The notes below the pieces were generated by a model, which had not been told where the DNA came from, made no database searches, and worked only from the letters and a program-made list of their open reading frames with translations. Below are positions 24,728 through 34,267 of a stretch of DNA of 64,000 nt, piece by piece. Position numbers and translations under genes: made by a program. How positions within the stretch are numbered: the first letter of the stretch is position 1; every line of letters starts with the position of its first letter. Origin of the DNA: Alectoria sarmentosa (Eukaryota; Ascomycota; Lecanoromycetes; Lecanorales; Parmeliaceae); the NCBI GenBank assembly GCA_009733775.1, contig WOGZ01000034.1, positions 1 to 64,000 on the forward strand, in the 5' to 3' direction.

Positions 24728-26134
24728 CTACAACGAGTATTTACACCTGTTCATGTATGCCAAGCACATAGAGCCGCTGCTATGGTGGCGATGACAAAAA
24801 GAGTCGACCTCCTTTTTCCCGGCATACCATTGCTGGAGCAGAAGCCCATATTCATCTTTGCTCATCACAGCACTACCGGGCGACTGGTGTCGAAAAGGTT
24901 GCAATACGTGTTGGATGTTGTGCAAGATGATGCGCTCGGTCAGCCCAGCGCAGGATCGCAGTCGTGCCTCCAGTTCGTCAACGGCGTCATCGGCGCCGAG
25001 TTAGCCTGGCTGTTTCCATAGTGTTTGCAGAAAGCAGTAAGCAGCCCCGTTACTTGCACCGATCATCACGTCCCTCAAACCATAGAGGAACCATGCCTCA
25101 GTTAGTGACACCTCTTCCTTTTCCTCTTCCTCTTCTTCTTCCTGCTCCTGTAACTCTAAAGTCTCGTCAATAAAGTGAAGTGCTCGATTTAGATCGCCAA
25201 GCTCGATACATAGGAAGGCACACGAGAAGCCGATGTCGGCCGACAATCGGAAGAACTGATCATCCAAATATTCGTCATGTATACTGTCGTCTGACAAATC
25301 CAGATCATCATATGAACGTTCTAACCAGTAGATGAAGTCATGGCCATCTTGATAATCACAGCGCGCTTCGAAAAGCCGGCCCAGATTTTGCTATTGAAGG
25401 GCACGATCGTAGTATATGGAGACTCGATCAACAACCTCGCAAAGTTTCGTGAAAGGCGACATCATCAGCGTGGCGAGCTCGACGTGCGATGAATTTCCCT
25501 CATTATCGACAATCTTTACACACTCAAATCCCCGAGCCTCTTGGAAACAGTCCAACAAATACTCATGGCAGGCCTTCTCGCTTTTCCGGTTCTTCGGTGA
25601 ATCCAGAATCACGAGAAGATCAAGTCTAGAGTCTTTGTTGAGAGCTGTAAGGAGCCTGCATAGCCGAGGTATCGCGAATGAAGACACCAGAAGACGAGCT
25701 TGGTCACCACTAGCACTGAGTGGGAAGGAACGTCGCAGGATGATTTTCGCGGCTGCTGTAGCGGTAGCACGGGCGTGATTGGCCATCAAGACATGTTTGT
25801 CTCCAGGAAAGACTTTCTTATCTCTTATCATCCCGTCGCGGAGGTTTCTGAGAAGGCCGGGTTCGATGATGATACACACCAAAGAGCTCTTCTCGTCAAA
25901 TGCCTCGGAAGCTTCGCTGTGAAGAGTTCGATTGACACGTAGTATGGACAGAGCAAGCTTGAAGAGGTGTTTCTTATCGTAGTTGGAGGTGTCAAATCTG
26001 TTGATACGAAGAAGGTACTCATATATTTTGTCGCGCAATTCGCGAGGTAGGGTCAGCAGCCCGGCAGCCTCGATTTTCACATGTTGCTGGCGCCTTGGCA
26101 GAAGTGCAGGCTTAAGTATGTCAGCAATGATCAA
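24728..26134 (-). pseudogene. 2EXR + TPR-like gene, dead copy with two in-frame stops
   Basis: One continuous minus-strand frame aligns along its length with the intact gene at 29817-31145: LTLPRELRDKIYEYLL matches LALSRELRNKIYEELL, VFPGDKHVLMANH matches GFPGDSKFITRH, AIPRLCRLLTALN matches VMPRFCRLLTQSS, and LSADIGFSCAFLCIELGDL matches the LEARADMGFSCASLSLRLGS block. The frame is cut by TAG at 25391-25393 and TAA at 25001-25003 (where the paralogue has Tyr after PG), with no intron signals there. A run of about 12 Glu codons is a local expansion. The first codon of the frame is TTG, so the start is missing too; a dispersed repeat lies 36 bp upstream. Function lost, unless the stops are read through. 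Confidence 0.75.
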
Positions 26135-26170
26135 GATCGTTCGAATCTCTCATGCTTGCTCGGAGTCCGG

Positions 26171-26290
26171 TCCCATACTTCCACCAGATTCCTAGGAATT
26201 CCATACCAAATGTCGGTCAACTGGAGGGTACCTCCCCCGGGCCATCTGCTGGAGGCGAATCAAGCGAGGCAATCACCATCCTCGCAACAG
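26171..26290. repeat. Dispersed repeat, copy A (LTR-like fragment)
   Basis: Nearly identical to 41846-42006 apart from an internal deletion of about 40 bp after ggccatctgctgga. Shared landmarks are ttccaccagattccta, ccataccaaatgtcggtcaa, ggtacctcccccgggccatc and gcgaatcaagcgaggcaat. On the minus strand the unit could begin TGTTG..., as LTRs do, but no boundary or target duplication was found. It sits just upstream of the dead 2EXR gene. Confidence 0.7.
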
Positions 26291-26595
26291 AAGGGCTGGA
26301 GCTGTGAAACGAAGTGAGATCTTTGGGTCAAAAGAGCACAGCGGACATGATTTCGCAACTATCACGAGCCCACTTAGATGGTTGTTATCTCGCCTCAAAG
26401 CATCGTCCTTACGATGCAGAAGACGTTCGCTTTCTTAACCACCGCCATGCCCAAAGACACCCCTTCAATCTCTGACTGGCCGTAGGTCTCTGATGTATCC
26501 CAAATCAAATTGTGCAGTTCTTGTGGATTTGATACACTATCAAGTGGGGTTTGCTGAGGATTAACCTGACGTTGATACCTAACAGGTTCCAAGCG

Positions 26596-26603
26596 TATAT
26601 AAG
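26596..26603 (+). promoter_or_regulatory. TATA box candidate
   Basis: TATATAAG lies 44 bp upstream of the ATG at 26647. It supports a real transcription start for the following broken frame. Confidence 0.4.
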
Positions 26604-26646
26604 TCGAGGAGCATAGACTTACTCTTTCCACACTTTGGAATCAGGT

Positions 26647-27245
26647 ATGACCATAGCCATAAAAACTAAGGTCAATAATCAGCATATTCTAACAGAGCGT
26701 GATGTCGGCTTCTCCATCATCTACGCCGGATTGACTCTGGGCGATTCCGCACGAGAGGAAGGCTGCCGAATGCAGGCTTTCTTACAAGCTGACAGCCGTC
26801 TACGACCACCAGAACCTACGGATTTATGTCGGCGACGCGATTCGAACCGTCCCGCCCTTATGCGTTGTCCGGCCTAAAGAGTACGAAGGAAGCAATAACA
26901 CAATCACGATCGGACTCGGTTACTTTCGATGTATCAGTCCAGGTATTCCGCTATGTCCTCTAGATACTAATGATGCCTTAACACTCTCTAACAGTCGTAT
27001 GAGGCTTACATCGCCTCCCGCCTTTGGCAAATTGTTCCTCTTTGCCCCAACTAGGCTTATTTCAGCCTTCAATCCGAAGTAAGGCGACCAATCCTGTCCA
27101 ATCAAACATGAAACTAATCGGCTGGCACCGCGGGGCTGTTCCTTTAACACTTTACTCTGTATCATCGTTCGTACATGATAAGACTTTCGGCTTCTTTGAT
27201 GCAAACCCGTCTAGCAACTTCATCATTCCTGGAAACCTAGCCTAG
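26647..27245 (+). pseudogene. Unrecognised gene, likely frameshifted
   Basis: From ATG 26647 the frame reads MTIAIKTKVNNQHILTERD, then GFSIIYAGLTLGDSAREE. Near 26790 a different frame takes over with a convincing continuation, LTAVYDHQNLRIYVGDA then IRTVPPLCVVRPKEYEGSNN. No intron fits the switch, so a single-base indel is the simplest reading. A possible intron ending ctctaacag at about 26994 leads to SYEAYIASRLWQIVP before stops. I do not know the family. A good TATA box precedes it. Confidence 0.4.
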
Positions 27246-27330
27246 ATTGAAGAATTTTCGTTCCGCAGTCTATTCCCATCTCCCACTCACCAAAGCCCTT
27301 CCACTCCTCATACCCCACCATCCATCGACC

Positions 27331-27878
27331 ATGTCGTCTTTCCAGCCCTCCACCAGCAGCATCGCGCCAAATACACAAGGACGCGAAGCAATACCCGTGT
27401 ACAGATGCAATGACTCCCACTGGCACTTCATCCCTTCCAAGAACGATCATCGTCTGGACCACCTCCCCTGGTACCGTCAGATTGAAGTAAGTCCCTCCCT
27501 CCCTCCCATCCCTATCAACACCCATCTACTTAGTCAGTCTCCCAAACTTATTCATCAGCAACAAACATACTAAAAAGAACCCCCCAACAACAGTCTCCAG
27601 GTCAAGGGAAATACCGAGGTGGCATGCAACGAATCTACGTAAAAGGCTGCGGGAGCGACCCGTTCACGGTCGATCGCAAGTACATCAGCGGGTTCTACAG
27701 CCTGTACTCTTACTGCGGGCATGAGGAATGGTGTAAGGGGCGATACGGGAAATATGAGTGGAAGCTGTGGCGGGAGGAGGAGCTCAGTTTGACCGTGTGG
27801 GTGGGCAAGAATCAGAGGTTGCCACCGGCGTACGAGTCTTCGTCCCCGTCAGCCTCTTCCAGACGTCTCGGGTACTAA
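27331..27878 (+). CDS. Small hypothetical protein, 146 aa, two exons
   Basis: Exon 1 is 27331-27486 and exon 2 is 27594-27878; the 107-nt intron has GTAAGT and AACAG ends and phase 0. The protein has a Ser-rich start, then CNDSHWHFIPSKND, LPWYRQIE, and after the junction IYVKGCGSDPFTVDRKYISG followed by YSYCGHEEWCKGRYG. Four cysteines, many Trp/Tyr and no signal peptide suggest a compact intracellular domain. A second intron near the end cannot be excluded. No family recognised. Confidence 0.55.
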
Positions 27879-27879
27879 A

Positions 27880-29816
27880 TTTCTACGAACCTCGAACCCA
27901 TCTACAGACACAGGCTAATTCGAGGACGTGCAGGGATGACAATGACAAGATCGCCCCTACGAAGAATCAGTAAGATCGTCAAGGCTCCCAAAAGGCTGAA
28001 AAGATAGATCTCTGAGGTACAGAAGAATTGATGCTGGCGAGAATGCGAGGTCGGGTAGATACTCACTTCATACCCCAAGAAGTAGGATCCTTGCAGATGC
28101 ATACCACATCCTTACAAATTTATCATCCTCTGGAACATGAACTGGTAATGTGCCATACATAAAGGTACGATTTGATAATTCGCCATCGTATTCCACCACG
28201 ATGATCAAGTGAACACTTCTGTGCCATCCCGAACCACCAAACCACAAGGCCTGAAAGCCAATATCGCGCCATATCTGAATATTCCAGTAGTACGATCAAA
28301 CTTCAGATATAATAATTCACCGCCAGCAGCCTTCTTAAACCCCAACCGCAACTGCCCAGCCAATATCAAACCACTCCATCTCACACCAACTTATAAACTA
28401 CATCATAAAATGCACTCGAGCTCTACACTTCAAACCCTTCAGAATCTACAACTGATGCCTTCAATATGAAAAATTAGCATCAAAGAAACCCCAATAAGAA
28501 ACCTTCCCGCACTCAACCCAACCACGAACACCAATAAGTAAGCATTTACCTTCCCAGCCTCATCTGAACTACACCTACTTAGTTAGTTAGTTAGTTAGCT
28601 AGTCAGCTAGCAAGAAACCCACACTCTGCACTACAGAAAACCTTTTACCACTTCCATATTCCAACGCCATATCAAAATTTTATCACCAATGCACACCCAC
28701 CCCTGCCATTGTCAGTGTTCGGGGTATGAATGAAATCTGTACGGAGCCAACTTACTTCTGGGCATAAGATTCAGTAATTACTTTGCCCTCCCTATACCGA
28801 CTCCAAACCATCCAACCGAAAGAAACTCTTACAAATTTCCCATCATCCCATCTCCCAACCATCTCTCTTACCCCAAATCAATCTACAAGAAAAAGCGCAC
28901 CCTGCCATCCATCCATCTCCGGGGTTCAATATTCTTACCGATTCAAAATACTATAAAATTGCCAATAATAATAGGTGGCCTGGAGTTGCTATGGCTATCC
29001 ACGAATTCTACTTCTCACAACCACATTCGAAGATCCCACTCCCCCCCCCCCCATCATCAGCGCCCGCCTGATTCCGATCTCGGATTTCCATCGTGATGAT
29101 TCTCTCTCGTAGGGCCCGCGTGTTGGGATTTTGAACAGGGGGCGGCGGCTTGAGGTAGATAATCGATAACCCGAAAGTCTCTGAATAATCGATTTTTCTC
29201 GAATGAGATGATGGGCATTGAAGAAGTCTCACATGCATTTACCTCTGCAAGTTGATGCATCACTCGCATTTGTGCAAACCTCGGGGAATAGCATCATACA
29301 GCTTCTTCACACCCCCAAGAATTTGGTGAGGGGTATGTGAATGTAAGATGGGGTATGGTTTTAGTCAGAAAAAAGCACATTGGGGTACATTTTGTATATA
29401 AATTGTCCCATGCGAGATAAGATTACCATTTCTAGCCTTTGTTGAATATCGTGCCACAATCATCCGACCGAAATTCTCCCACAGTTCCTCATTGCCGTCA
29501 TAAGCGGCACTGTTTCTGAGGTTTCAGGCCTCTCAGGCTATAGAGAGGACTCTAAAAAAGACTCCATGGTTCATTTATCAACCCGGCTCTTGCTTTTGAC
29601 GGACACGGATTACTATCAAATGAAGCGACTTGGGATAAGTTTTATGAATGGTACATCTCGATCTCGACAGTTAGGAAATCCACCGCCAGCTACATTGCTT
29701 CCAGGAACCCCATCCGAAGCGAAGAATCAATTCACCAAGCATTAGAGTCTTCCTCGTCTTCGAGGCTATGCTCTTGATAATTGGGGTCCATGTAGATGAG
29801 ATCGGTCTGTTCGTGA
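27880..29816. other. Gene-poor, low-complexity stretch
   Basis: Pyrimidine-rich and A-rich sequence with a TTAG-type microsatellite at about 28580-28610 and a C run at 29041-29052. Frames are short and unsupported. It lies between the small plus-strand gene and the 3' end of the fusion gene. Confidence 0.5.
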
Positions 29817-31513
29817 TCAGAAAGACGTCTGAAGTCTTGCACACGGTCTACTTACCTCCCCATTGGCATCCCTGTCCACAGAACGAATCTCTGCCGCCGT
29901 TCCGTCAAATTTCTGAAAAATTGTCCTGTAACTTCGTCTGCTGGCGACAACGCTCGATGTAGGTTGACATCGAAATGGTTCAAGCACATTACGTATGTTG
30001 TGCTTAATTTTGGCGTCTTCGAGAGCCGAGCCGGACCCGAGATCTCGCTCCATCTGATCCACCGCCAAATCGGCATCCCTGTACCCCGGGCGTATTCGCA
30101 GAGCCTGGAGGTAGCTGTATAGCGCCGCATTTTTCCACCCCACGGCTTCGAAGGATTGGGCCATGTAATAATGAGCGCAAGCCTTGTGTATCTTGCGAAG
30201 TCGCTCGTTCGATGATAGCCTCTCGAGGACATCTTCAATTGCCAGTTGAGCCAGGTCTGGACTGCCCAACCGAAGCGAAAGCGAAGCGCAGGAGAAGCCC
30301 ATGTCAGCTCTTGCCTCAAGTAGTTTGTCCATCTCGTCGTCGTCAGTGGATTCCATCCGTAAGCGTAGGTTGTCCAACCACCAGTCAGCAAAGTCCGCCC
30401 CATCTTGTATCAGGTTCCGAGCCGCAAGGGTCCGACCATGTTTTGATTCATTTACGCTGCTATTCTGGTATGTTAACACAGTGTTTAAGATCTCCACGAA
30501 TCCTGAGTATGGATGTGTCATCAAAAGACCGGTGTTCATGGCGCCCCAAGGTGGCTCAGCGCCTGTGACCACTACTTTTCGAAGCCCGCGAGCCTGGCCT
30601 AGATATCCCAATAGACGGCTTTGGTCGCTCTCTTTGGCGCGGTGATTGAATTGCAAGACGAGCTCCAGGGTGTTTACCCAGCTAGATTGTGTGAGTAGCC
30701 TGCAAAAGCGGGGCATTACCGCCAGTGGGATAACCACACTAACCATCTCCATAGCTGTTGCTGAGTCTTGTTGCATTTTGATGTTGAGGATCGCAGATCT
30801 GGAAAGCCGATCGTTCTCGTGTCGCGTTATGAACTTGCTGTCGCCCGGAAAGCCTGAGCGGAGCTTTACGATATCGTAAGTCAGTGATCTCAGGATCCAG
30901 TCAACAGCTGTGATGGTGACCCAGCCGTTCTTGGTGTAGAGGATCTCTGATGCTTCGTGATGAATTTGCCTGCTCACACCCAGGATCTTGGGATCGAGCT
31001 TTCTCCATGGTCGGAATTGCTGAACCTGAAATTCGTCCAGGCAGAGAAGCTCTTCGTATATTTTGTTACGGAGTTCTCGAGATAGTGCAAGAAGGCCGAC
31101 CACCTTTGAAGTCTCGTCCATTTTCTTTGGGGTAGCACCGGTGGGCTAGAGTAGGACGGAACGATTAGAAAGATATCAATGCAATAGCAGGGGGGAAATG
31201 GTTTCAGCGTGTGCACAGAGTTCTGGGGTAAATGTACCTGTGGAATCAATTTAGGGGATAATGGAGTCTTCGGAATCGTAATATCGGTCACAGTCCTTCG
31301 CCTCGTCGGAGACTTGTCACACTCAGCGACCTTGTGTTCCGGATCTCCGCAGTACATGCAAAGATCATTATCCCGTCTGTATTTCTTCTGTCTGCCAGTG
31401 AGAGAGGTGTGCTTTCGAGTGGTACGACGCTCCATTAGCGAGAACTCGATTGGGGTGAATTGTCTACAATTCAAGTCTCGAGGCAAACAAGGATGTGAAA
31501 TGTTCGAAGACAC
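29817..31513 (-). CDS. Fusion: gag-type CCHC zinc knuckle + 2EXR/F-box-like + TPR-like repeats
   Basis: Exon 1 (31513-31238) encodes 92 residues, or 66 if translation begins at the second Met (31435). It contains RRDNDLCMYCGDPEHKVAEC, an exact CX2CX4HX4C knuckle preceded by the basic RRxxNLCxYC context typical of Ty3/Gypsy gag. A 92-nt intron (31237-31146) with GTACAT donor, TCTAATC branch site and CTCTAG acceptor joins in phase 0 to PTGATPKKMDETSKVVGL and the 434-residue body. The body starts with LSRELRNKIYEELL (2EXR/F-box-like motif) and has helical pairs near residues 270-370 (ARADMGFSCASLSLRLGS, ACAHYYMAQSFEAVGWKNAA) resembling TPRs. Total about 534 aa. If the intron is not used, translation would start at 31121 and the knuckle exon would be a stray gag fragment. 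Confidence 0.65.
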
Positions 31514-32262
31514 GATAGATATCGTCTGATCCTTGAGATCCCGAGACTAGAGAAGTGTCGAGGAGGTAAAGAGTCAAGGAGGAAGGGAAAAGGTCTGGTG
31601 TGACAGAATCACGGAGAAGAATGGAAGGCAGGGCTGAAGCGAAGCCGACCGGAGCCAGAGGTCACGGGTTGCTATTTCCACCTCGGATATACAATGATCC
31701 TGAATCCTTCGACTTTATATTTATACATATCAGGAACATAGTGCCTCCAAAGCAGATCACGGTAAAGTATCTTGGCTTCATCATAGTCAATGAGCTTGTC
31801 AGTAGAGCTGTAAGAAGGCGTGGTGTATTTTGTGCTCGCCTTCAACGGCTGGGAGTCTTATGGCTGCGGAGACGGTTCGTAATAGTTCCCTACCGATAGA
31901 AAACTCACAGTTTGCATTGTGTCAGCCAACTCTCCACAAAGGTTCGAATCCGATGACTTTCTGATCTATTGTCGACGCAAGACTCTGCGCGCTCCTGCAT
32001 CTGGAAGGGCTGTCTAGGATCTGTATTCAATCTAAATCGTCATCATCAGCTGACGTGTAGAATAAAGGAAAGACACGGTGCTGCAAAAGGTGGACATGGG
32101 ACGTTAAACATTGTGACAAAAGGTATACTGAGCAGGACATGGCTGAATAGCAGGCTGCTAGAACTGTAAACAGGGACGTATGCACAGACCTCAAAGCCAG
32201 AAGACAGGGACCCCACTCCTCAACCAAAATATATCAAGACTCTCTACTCATTGAAAGCGCAA
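31514..32262. other. No gene recognised
   Basis: Holds the likely promoter of the fusion gene. A 99-codon plus-strand frame at 31600-31899 lacks any motif. Confidence 0.4.
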
Positions 32263-33101
32263 TCATCTCATCATAGTAACATTCATCACTTTCGAGATTA
32301 CATCCCCGGTCTGATGAGCCTTGAACTGGAAAACCCCTGCGTCAAAAAGATAAAGAGTGGCCTTCCCGCCGGCATTCGTGTGAACCCCATCAACGCTCGC
32401 ATTCTGCACCCCAACCCCAGTCCTCCCGTCTGTGACGGCGACTGTAAAGACTGCACCTTTCTTCACCGTCGCCGATGTGGGCGCCAACTTCGAAAACAAG
32501 ATACCATCTATATCATCACTCCCTAAAGGAAGCGTGATATATGCCCGCAAGACGTTATCGCCCGCGCTGATATCCTACTAGCATCCGGTCAGCGTCAGTA
32601 TCTCGACTTCCTTGGCGTGTGTACTGAATTTGTAGTTGACCAAGGAGCCCAAGAATTGATTTCCTAGCTCAGTATTTGAGGTAGTGGAAATCCTATTAAT
32701 CTTGAAGTCGTCAAACTCGTCAAACTCGCCCTGGAAGCTACCATTGTAGGTGAAGCCACTGGCTTTTGCAGCTGCATCGAGATTGTCGGTGGGGGTGTTA
32801 CCGGGAGCTGGGTTGGCGTTGTCGTTGAGGCCGTTGCAAGAGAAGGAAATCAACCCAGATCTCAGGTTGGGGAGGGTTATGTAGCGTGGACCGGACGTTA
32901 GCCTTCGTAGAAGGTGGAGAAGTCGCCTTCGATGCGAAAATTGACCGTATTGATACTAGAGGGAGGCAGTGGTGGTTGGAATCATGTATATGAGGTGACG
33001 AATGAGCAGACACGTACACTGTTGCTTGAGGCGCAGCGTTTGTAGACGTTATTGCTACAAAGAGGATCAAATAGAGAAAGGCGACGCGTGGAGAGAACAC
33101 T
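32263..33101 (-). pseudogene. DUF4430-type secreted protein, inactivated
   Basis: The minus strand encodes a signal-peptide-like start (FSPRVAFLYLILFVAITSTNA then APQATV), an intron near 33015-32955 (GTACGT ... CTCTAG), VNFRIEGDFSTFYEG, then LTSGPRYITLP, FSCNGLNDNANPAPGN, FTYNGSFQGEFDEF, LGSLVNYKFS, LTGC, DISAGDNVLRAYI and a C-terminal FTVAVTDGRTGVGVQNASVDG domain. This is the order of the DUF4430 family plus its Ig-like tail. Defects: the first codon is GTG, the frame slips between FYEG and LTSG (near 32900), and the family's CQQ motif is GC-stop-stop (TAG TAG at 32580-32575). The two stops are CAG-to-TAG changes, the RIP direction. Secreted, role unknown; dead here. Confidence 0.65.
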
Positions 33102-34195
33102 GCAGGTCTGACGCAATTGAACGACCAACCAAAAATGCCCTGGGGTAGACGACTTTCTTCCTTAGCCCGGAGGAATCAGGAAAGAAGAGACAGAGGGCTT
33201 TCCGCCTTTAACACTGCTCATGGCGCTCGTGTAGACGATCAGACTAATATTCGCTTAATGCGCTTTCTGATTGGCCAACTGATTCGTGGGAGCCGAATAT
33301 TTGGCGAGTGTGCGGAATACAATATGCAGCAGGCAATGCAACCAAGTAGTAGAACGGGAACATCTTGGCGAGAGCGCCCGAATCCTTTGGGAGGGGTCGG
33401 TCATTACAGAGGTATGTTGCTAGATCGAGTTCATTGTAGATGACTTCTGACTGAAAGCTGTTGTAACATCCGGACACAGGTAAGAGAGTTGAGATGACGA
33501 TCATCAGAAGCAATACTCCCTCTGCAGGGAAGAACGATCAAAGCATTGTCGTCAAATATGACTCGCGCCGGCTGCTACGAGTAGCAGCAAGTCCAATGGC
33601 GCTAATGCAGTAGTCACTTTTTGGGCTTGACGAGGCCCGCGAGATCTATGTAAAATACCGCTGCTGCTAGAGCTCTTGCTGCGCTCGTTCTTGGCGTTGA
33701 GCTTGTTATGTGAGTTCTGTAAGTCGATGGAGACTATGAAAGAGGCAGAGGTCAGTGAGCATGGTTCTCAATTCCTTGGCTATCGTAGCTTGAGATGTGC
33801 GGGATATTGAAGCATCTTTGGGACAATGGAAGCTACTGTACTGGGACCCAGAAGGGCAATGTTTGGAGAGAGATCTGTCATACAATCTCTGAGCCGTTAC
33901 GTGTCTACGAGTATTTTATAGATCTCTTCAGGAACTCGGGTATCATGCGCCCGTCATCAATGCGGTAGCAGTCTGACTTGGTGGTGATGCTCGGTGGGAT
34001 CTTCAAAGTCTTGGCATGAAACTTTGCTGAAATTTCATGAAACGGTTTGGAATGAAGAGAAACACTAACCCGATATGGTAACCCCGAGGCTCACCGGATT
34101 AGGGCTTGAAGATTAATAGGGCCGAAAATAGTGATCTTGGACGACTAGCTGTTGACTACTTAGTTTGACTGATCAATCAAATATCTCAAATACAA
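33102..34195. other. No intact gene next to the TIR element
   Basis: Ordinary composition up to the element's target duplication. Frames at 33117-33443 (plus) and 33244-33513 (minus) overlap and have no motif. Sequence is not RIPped. Confidence 0.45.
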
Positions 34196-34203
34196 TAAAC
34201 AAA
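34196..34203. repeat. Target-site duplication, left
   Basis: TAAACAAA directly precedes the left TIR and is repeated exactly at 39212-39219 after the right TIR. Confidence 0.8.
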
Positions 34204-34267
34204 GGGTGGTGATAAATATACACCACTTTTCGATAGATGTACACCACTTTTTGATATATATACACCC
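34204..34267 (+). repeat. Left terminal inverted repeat (~64 bp)
   Basis: It pairs with 39146-39211 with only a few differences, nearly all transitions that put A or T in the left copy (AAATATAC for AGGTATAC; TATATATACA for TACATGTACA). Each TIR contains two tandem units of TACACCACTTTT(C/T)GATA, likely repeated transposase-binding sites. Confidence 0.85.

Noticed and set aside
25090..25150. Poly-Glu tract as a functional acidic domain
   Set aside because: It lies between two stop codons in a pseudogene and is absent from the intact paralogue, so it is most simply a local triplet expansion.
26820..26880. Possible minus-strand tRNA (GATTCGAACC)
   Set aside because: The string lies within a protein-like frame and the upstream bases do not fold into a cloverleaf.
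31900..31960. Possible tRNA T-arm (GGTTCGAATCC)
   Set aside because: No matching acceptor stem, D-arm or anticodon arm at the right distance.
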